From contig JAFXBO010000205.1 of assembly GCA_017521775.1 (NCBI GenBank), positions 1 through 9,632 of the forward strand: a stretch of DNA of 9,632 bases, in the 5' to 3' direction. Source of the DNA: Clostridia bacterium (lineage in GTDB: Bacteria; Bacillota; Clostridia; UBA1381). Below, piece by piece: positions 6,800-9,632 of this stretch; within the stretch, counting starts at the first letter, position 1, and each line of letters begins with the position of its first letter. The notes under the pieces were generated by a model, which saw nothing but the letters and a program-made list of their open reading frames with translations, did no database searches and had not been told where the DNA came from. The position numbers and the translations under genes were made by a program.

Positions 6800-7544
6800 G
6801 CTTTTGGAAAATGAACAGCTTGATAATTTAGAGCTTTGCGGACTTAGAATAATACAAAAAAAAGATGGGTTTAAATTTGGCACAGATGCAGTTTTGTTAT
6901 CCGATTTTGCAAAGGATATACCATCTGAAAACACTCTTGACCTATGCTCAGGCACAGGTATTATACCATTTTTATTATATGGAAAAAGCAAGACAAGAAA
7001 GTTCACTGCTGTTGAAATTCAAAAAGATATGGCACAAATGGCACAAAAATCGGTAGAGCTTAATGAACTATCAGAAAATATTTCGGTAATATGTGCAGAT
7101 TTAAAGGACTCGGTTAAAATTCTTGGAAAAAGACAGTTTGACTTAGTAACCTGCAATCCTCCATATTTAAAAAACAGCATTAAAAACGAAACAGATTCAA
7201 AAACAATAGCTCGACACGAGGTTTTATGCACTCTTGAGGATATAATAAAAGCTTCCTCAGAGCTTTTAAAAACAACAGGCAGAATTGCGATGGTGCATCG
7301 TCCGACAAGAATTGCTGAACTGTTATATCTTATGAGAAAATATAAATTAGAGCCAAAACGAATGAGATTTGTTCACAAAAACATTTCTTCCCCACCAGTT
7401 TTAGTTTTGGTTGAGGGATTGTATGGAGCAAAAAGCGATATTAATGTGCAAAAACCGTTAATATTATATGATGAAGATATGCAAGAAACAGATGAATTAA
7501 AAGAAATTTACGGTCATTTAAGAGGAAATAAAGGAGAAATTTAA
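6786..7544 (+). CDS. trmN6: tRNA1(Val) adenine-37 N6-methyltransferase-like protein (YabB/TrmN6 family)
   Basis: A 252-residue class I SAM-dependent methyltransferase. The SAM-binding motif I is LDLCSGTGII (51-60) and the catalytic N6-adenine motif is NPPY (124-127), inside LVTCNPPYLKN. The N-terminal block RIIQKKDGFKFGTDAVLLSDFA is typical of YabB/YfiC proteins. YfiC (TrmN6) methylates A37 of tRNA-Val in E. coli; the exact substrate of the Firmicute YabB branch is less certain. The start is taken at ATG 6786, preceded by AAGGGGGA (6769-6776). An in-frame ATG at 6750 lies deeper inside the MreB-like gene, adds 12 residues not expected in the family and lacks a good ribosome site. It overlaps the MreB-like gene by 14 bases and rsmI by 1 base, so all three are probably translationally coupled. 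The yabB-rsmI pairing is a known Firmicute arrangement; here the intervening yazA of Bacillus is absent. Confidence 0.88.
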   Translation: MQSIELLENEQLDNLELCGLRIIQKKDGFKFGTDAVLLSDFAKDIPSENTLDLCSGTGIIPFLLYGKSKTRKFTAVEIQKDMAQMAQKSVELNELSENISVICADLKDSVKILGKRQFDLVTCNPPYLKNSIKNETDSKTIARHEVLCTLEDIIKASSELLKTTGRIAMVHRPTRIAELLYLMRKYKLEPKRMRFVHKNISSPPVLVLVEGLYGAKSDINVQKPLILYDEDMQETDELKEIYGHLRGNKGEI

Positions 7545-8386
7545 TGAGTGGAACACTTTATCTTTGTGCCACACCAATCGGCAATCTTTCCGATGTGTCA
7601 ACACGCTTTATTAAAACATTAGAGCTTGTCGATATAATTGCTGCCGAGGACACAAGAGTAACATTAAAGCTATTAAATCATTTCAATATAAAAAAACAAC
7701 TGACAAGCTACCACGAGCATAACAAACACGAAAAGGGCGAATATTTAGTGTCCCTTTTAAAAGAGGGTAAGAATGTTGCCCTCGTTTCGGATGCAGGAAC
7801 ACCTGCAATTTCCGACCCTGGCGAAGATTTAGTAGGACTGTGTATAGAAAATGATATAAATGTCACATCAATCCCAGGCTGTGTCGCGCTTATAAATGCT
7901 CTTATTCTGTCAGGACTTTCAACAAAAAGATTTTCCTTTGAAGGCTTTTTATCGGTAAACAAAAGACACAGAAAAGAACACCTTAAATCTTTGGCAAACG
8001 ATACTCACACAATGATATTTTACGAGGCTCCTCATAAACTTCCCTATACTCTTTCAGATATGGCAGAGGTATTTGGAATGGAGAGAAAAATCGCATTGGT
8101 GAGGGAACTGACAAAACTACACGAAGAGGTTTTAAGACTTACTCTTGGTGAGGCTATAGCGAAATTTAATGAAGATAAGCCAAGGGGTGAATATGTTATC
8201 ATTATTGACGGATGCTCCGAGGAAGAAATTAAAACAGAAGAAGAATGGTGGAGTGAACTATCTGTAATTGAACACGTGGATAGATATATCGAAAAAGGTA
8301 CAAGCTCAAAAGACGCGATTAAACAAACTGCGTTAGATAGAAATGTTTCAAAAAGAGATGTATATAATGAATACCATAAATCATAA
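7544..8386 (+). CDS. rsmI: 16S rRNA (cytidine1402-2'-O)-methyltransferase RsmI
   Basis: RsmI uses SAM to methylate the ribose 2'-OH of C1402 in the 16S rRNA decoding centre. The 280 residues match the usual length. Family motifs in order: LYLCATPIGNLSDVS (5-19), AAEDTR (33-38), the glycine-rich SAM-site segment VSDAGTPAISDPG (81-93), PGCVALINAL (111-120, where most members have PGPSA), FYEAPHKL (159-166), and RGEYVIIIDG near 214-223. The C-terminal tail, rich in Lys and Asp (SSKDAIKQTALDRNVSKRDVY), is the small helical domain common in this family. The start overlaps the upstream stop in a TAATG arrangement, with AAGGAGA (7531-7537) as ribosome site. A 14-base gap separates it from the 97-residue gene downstream. 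Confidence 0.96.
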   Translation: MSGTLYLCATPIGNLSDVSTRFIKTLELVDIIAAEDTRVTLKLLNHFNIKKQLTSYHEHNKHEKGEYLVSLLKEGKNVALVSDAGTPAISDPGEDLVGLCIENDINVTSIPGCVALINALILSGLSTKRFSFEGFLSVNKRHRKEHLKSLANDTHTMIFYEAPHKLPYTLSDMAEVFGMERKIALVRELTKLHEEVLRLTLGEAIAKFNEDKPRGEYVIIIDGCSEEEIKTEEEWWSELSVIEHVDRYIEKGTSSKDAIKQTALDRNVSKRDVYNEYHKS

Positions 8387-8400
8387 CGAGGTGTGAAAAT

Positions 8401-8694
8401 ATGAAAGAAAAAATGACACCAAAAAAAGCAGCCTTGCTTGGTGCAGGTGCTGCCGTAGTATATGGCTTTATAAAGGGCAAAGGAATTTTTAATGTTCCAA
8501 GATTTTATGACCAGCATAAAGCAGTTGAAAACTATTTAAGAACTTATCACAACGGTGCAAATCACGGAGATATCATAAAAACAAATGACGGATGGGTTTG
8601 TATTGTGAACATAAATGAAGAACAGATTCTTTTGAATCTGCAAAAATCAGAAGACGGAGCATATATATTCTCAGAGGAAAAATTAGAGGAATAG
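8401..8694 (+). CDS. Unrecognised 97-residue protein with N-terminal hydrophobic segment
   Basis: A small protein starting with a Lys-rich tip (MKEKMTPKK) followed by a Gly/Ala-rich hydrophobic stretch (about residues 10-24, AALLGAGAAVVYGFI). This could be a single membrane helix or a glycine-zipper-like segment. The rest is soluble-looking: NVPRFYDQHKAVENYLRTYH, then a short beta-type region (DIIKTNDGWVCIVNI and QILLNLQ) and an acidic tail EEKLEE. I do not recognise the family. It is a credible gene: it has a ribosome site GAGGTG (8388-8393), sits 14 bases after rsmI, and its stop codon lies inside the terminator stem that ends the operon. The mix of Trp, Cys, His and Tyr in conserved-looking positions argues against a spurious frame. 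Confidence 0.8.
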   Translation: MKEKMTPKKAALLGAGAAVVYGFIKGKGIFNVPRFYDQHKAVENYLRTYHNGANHGDIIKTNDGWVCIVNINEEQILLNLQKSEDGAYIFSEEKLEE

Positions 8695-8720
8695 CAAAGC
8701 TATTCCTCTTTTATTATTTT
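8685..8720. terminator. Bidirectional intrinsic terminator between convergent operons
   Basis: AGAGGAATAGC (8685-8695) pairs perfectly with GCTATTCCTCT (8699-8709) around the loop AAA, an 11-bp stem. On the plus strand it is followed by a T-rich run through 8720 (TTTATTATTTTT), ending the wal-to-97-residue-protein string. Read from the minus strand, the same stem is followed by TAATTTTTCC, so it can also end tsaB-rpiB. The TAG stop of the 97-residue gene (8692-8694) lies in the left arm, and the rpiB stop is only a few bases beyond the right arm. Confidence 0.9.
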
Positions 8721-9148
8721 TCAAGTGTATGAATTTTATCTATTCTTGTCTGGTGTCTGCCACCTTCAAATTCTGCTTCCAACCATGCATCAACAATCTT
8801 AAAAGCCAACTCTCTTCCAATAACTCTTCCACCCATACAGATAACATTCGCATTATTGTGGCGCTTTGTCATCTCTGCAGAATAGATATCATGACAATGA
8901 GCAGCTCTGATACCTTCTATTTTGTTTGCTGCAATAGAAATTCCAATACCTGTTCCACAGATTAAAATTCCATTTTCACATTCCTTATTATTAATTGAGT
9001 CGCAAACTGTTTTTGCAACATCAGGATAATCTATGCTGTTTTCATCATAGCATCCAAAGTCTTTAAACTCAATTCCTTTTTCCTCAAGATGTTTAATTAT
9101 ATGTCCCTTTAATTCAAAACCTCCGTGGTCACTTCCGATTGCTAACAT
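8714..9148 (-). CDS. rpiB: Ribose-5-phosphate isomerase B
   Basis: Cytoplasmic enzyme of the non-oxidative pentose phosphate pathway interconverting ribose-5-phosphate and ribulose-5-phosphate. Some relatives act on allose or galactose phosphates (RpiB/LacAB family). The 144 residues match the usual 145-150. Visible motifs: GSDHGG with D7 and H8; catalytic base C64 in LICGTGIGISIAANK, with T66 nearby; H97 in KRHNNANV, the ring-opening histidine position; and phosphate-binding R131 and R135 in GGRHQTRID. C64 marks the cysteine type of RpiB rather than the glutamate type of actinobacteria. The start codon is 7 bases inside the upstream tsaB gene, with AAAAGGAA just upstream on the minus strand as ribosome site, so it is coupled to tsaB. 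The gene ends beside the shared terminator. Confidence 0.96.
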   Translation of the reverse strand: MLAIGSDHGGFELKGHIIKHLEEKGIEFKDFGCYDENSIDYPDVAKTVCDSINNKECENGILICGTGIGISIAANKIEGIRAAHCHDIYSAEMTKRHNNANVICMGGRVIGRELAFKIVDAWLEAEFEGGRHQTRIDKIHTLEK

Positions 9149-9632
9149 TGTTCCTTTTCCATCCTTTCTCTTTCTTCTGCTTCACGCTCTGCCTGTGGTT
9201 TTCTAAGATAAATTGGTGCAAGCTCATAACAAGAAATTGTTTTCCCCTCATCATAGAGCTTTTTTGCAGCAGCCGCAAGGCCTGATGCTCTTTGCTCATT
9301 TGCACTGACTGGTGCAAACAATGCTTTTTCTCCCATCTTTTCCTTGATATATTCCTTGTGAACACTCACTCCGTCACCTAGGAATACAACTTTTTTATCT
9401 AATCCCAAAAGCTCATCAATGAGGTCATCAACCGACAATGCTCTTGGTTCACAAATTTCCTTAATCTCACCATCATTCCATTCATAAACAGCATTATATA
9501 CCTGATCTCTTCTTGCATCCAGAATCGGCGAAATTATATATTCACAAAATGGCAGATTATATGCCATTGCCTCTAATATGCTGACTCCAACTACAGGAAT
9601 ATTCAAAGCATGAGCCATTCCTTTAACTGCAG
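9142..9632 (-). CDS. tsaB: TsaB, tRNA t6A-modification scaffold protein (5' truncated by window)
   Basis: The C-terminal 162 residues of TsaB (YeaZ) are visible. The frame stays open to the window edge; ATG 9618 is an internal Met, because the preceding codons (AVKG) continue the family block normally read as A-x-KGLA-x-ALNIP. TsaB is a catalytically inactive actin/HSP70-fold paralogue of TsaD that works with TsaD and TsaE to put threonylcarbamoyl on A37 of ANN-decoding tRNAs. Evidence: IPVVGVSILEAMAYN, the block ISPILDARRDQVYNAVYEW, FLGDG, and the C-terminal signature LAPIYLRKPQAERE. Full length is normally about 220-240, so roughly 60-75 residues are missing. In many Clostridia rimI follows tsaB; here rpiB follows directly with a 7-base overlap. 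The terminal EREAEERERMEKEQC is a highly charged tail. Confidence 0.94.
   Translation of the reverse strand, partial: AVKGMAHALNIPVVGVSILEAMAYNLPFCEYIISPILDARRDQVYNAVYEWNDGEIKEICEPRALSVDDLIDELLGLDKKVVFLGDGVSVHKEYIKEKMGEKALFAPVSANEQRASGLAAAAKKLYDEGKTISCYELAPIYLRKPQAEREAEERERMEKEQC

Noticed and set aside
8044..8517. Long minus-strand reading frame (157 codons) opposite the end of rsmI and the start of the next gene
   Set aside because: It is antisense to two well-supported genes, has a low-complexity Ser/Phe/Ile-rich translation with no motif, and lacks a ribosome site.
9616..9618. ATG 9618 as the start of tsaB
   Set aside because: The frame remains open to the window edge and the preceding residues continue the conserved TsaB block, so this Met is internal.
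1..9632. Mobile elements, CRISPR arrays, prophage or defence genes
   Set aside because: No transposase, integrase, direct-repeat array, attachment-like repeat or abrupt composition change was seen; the window reads as core chromosomal DNA.

Overview
The window is AT-rich, densely packed DNA from a low-GC Gram-positive bacterium, most probably a member of the Clostridia. The support is a WalR/WalK two-component system with WalH/WalI (YycH/YycI) type accessory proteins, AGGAGG-type ribosome sites, and a YabB-type tRNA methyltransferase followed by RsmI. I cannot assign a genus from the sequence alone.

Plus strand, 2-8694: one long co-directional gene string with very short gaps or overlaps. 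It starts with the 3' end of an unrecognised, probably membrane-anchored protein. Then come walR (essential cell-wall response regulator), walK (its membrane histidine kinase), a small secreted beta-rich protein of unknown function, walH and walI (single-pass membrane regulators of WalK), and a divergent MreB-like actin homologue whose hydrolytic residues have been replaced. The string ends with a tRNA adenine-N6 methyltransferase (YabB/TrmN6), the 16S rRNA methyltransferase RsmI and a 97-residue unknown protein. A strong hairpin at 8685-8720 ends the string.

Minus strand, 9632-8714: the 3' part of tsaB (t6A tRNA modification, running off the window edge) overlapping rpiB (ribose-5-phosphate isomerase B). 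This pair converges on the same hairpin, which looks bidirectional.

The only sizeable gap is 2928-3044, between walK and the secreted-protein gene. It holds an extended -10 promoter with no recognisable -35, a row of four WalR-like half-sites at about one helical turn spacing just upstream, and a 9-bp hairpin in the predicted 5' leader. The most interesting reading is that the wal locus here carries two non-standard components: an extracellular Ig-like protein that may be under WalR control, and an actin homologue that probably binds but does not hydrolyse nucleotide. The latter sits directly after walI, where walJ sits in Bacillus. WalRK controls wall hydrolases and MreB organises wall synthesis, so a functional link is plausible, but it is inference. 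No mobile element, CRISPR array, tRNA or rRNA gene was seen.
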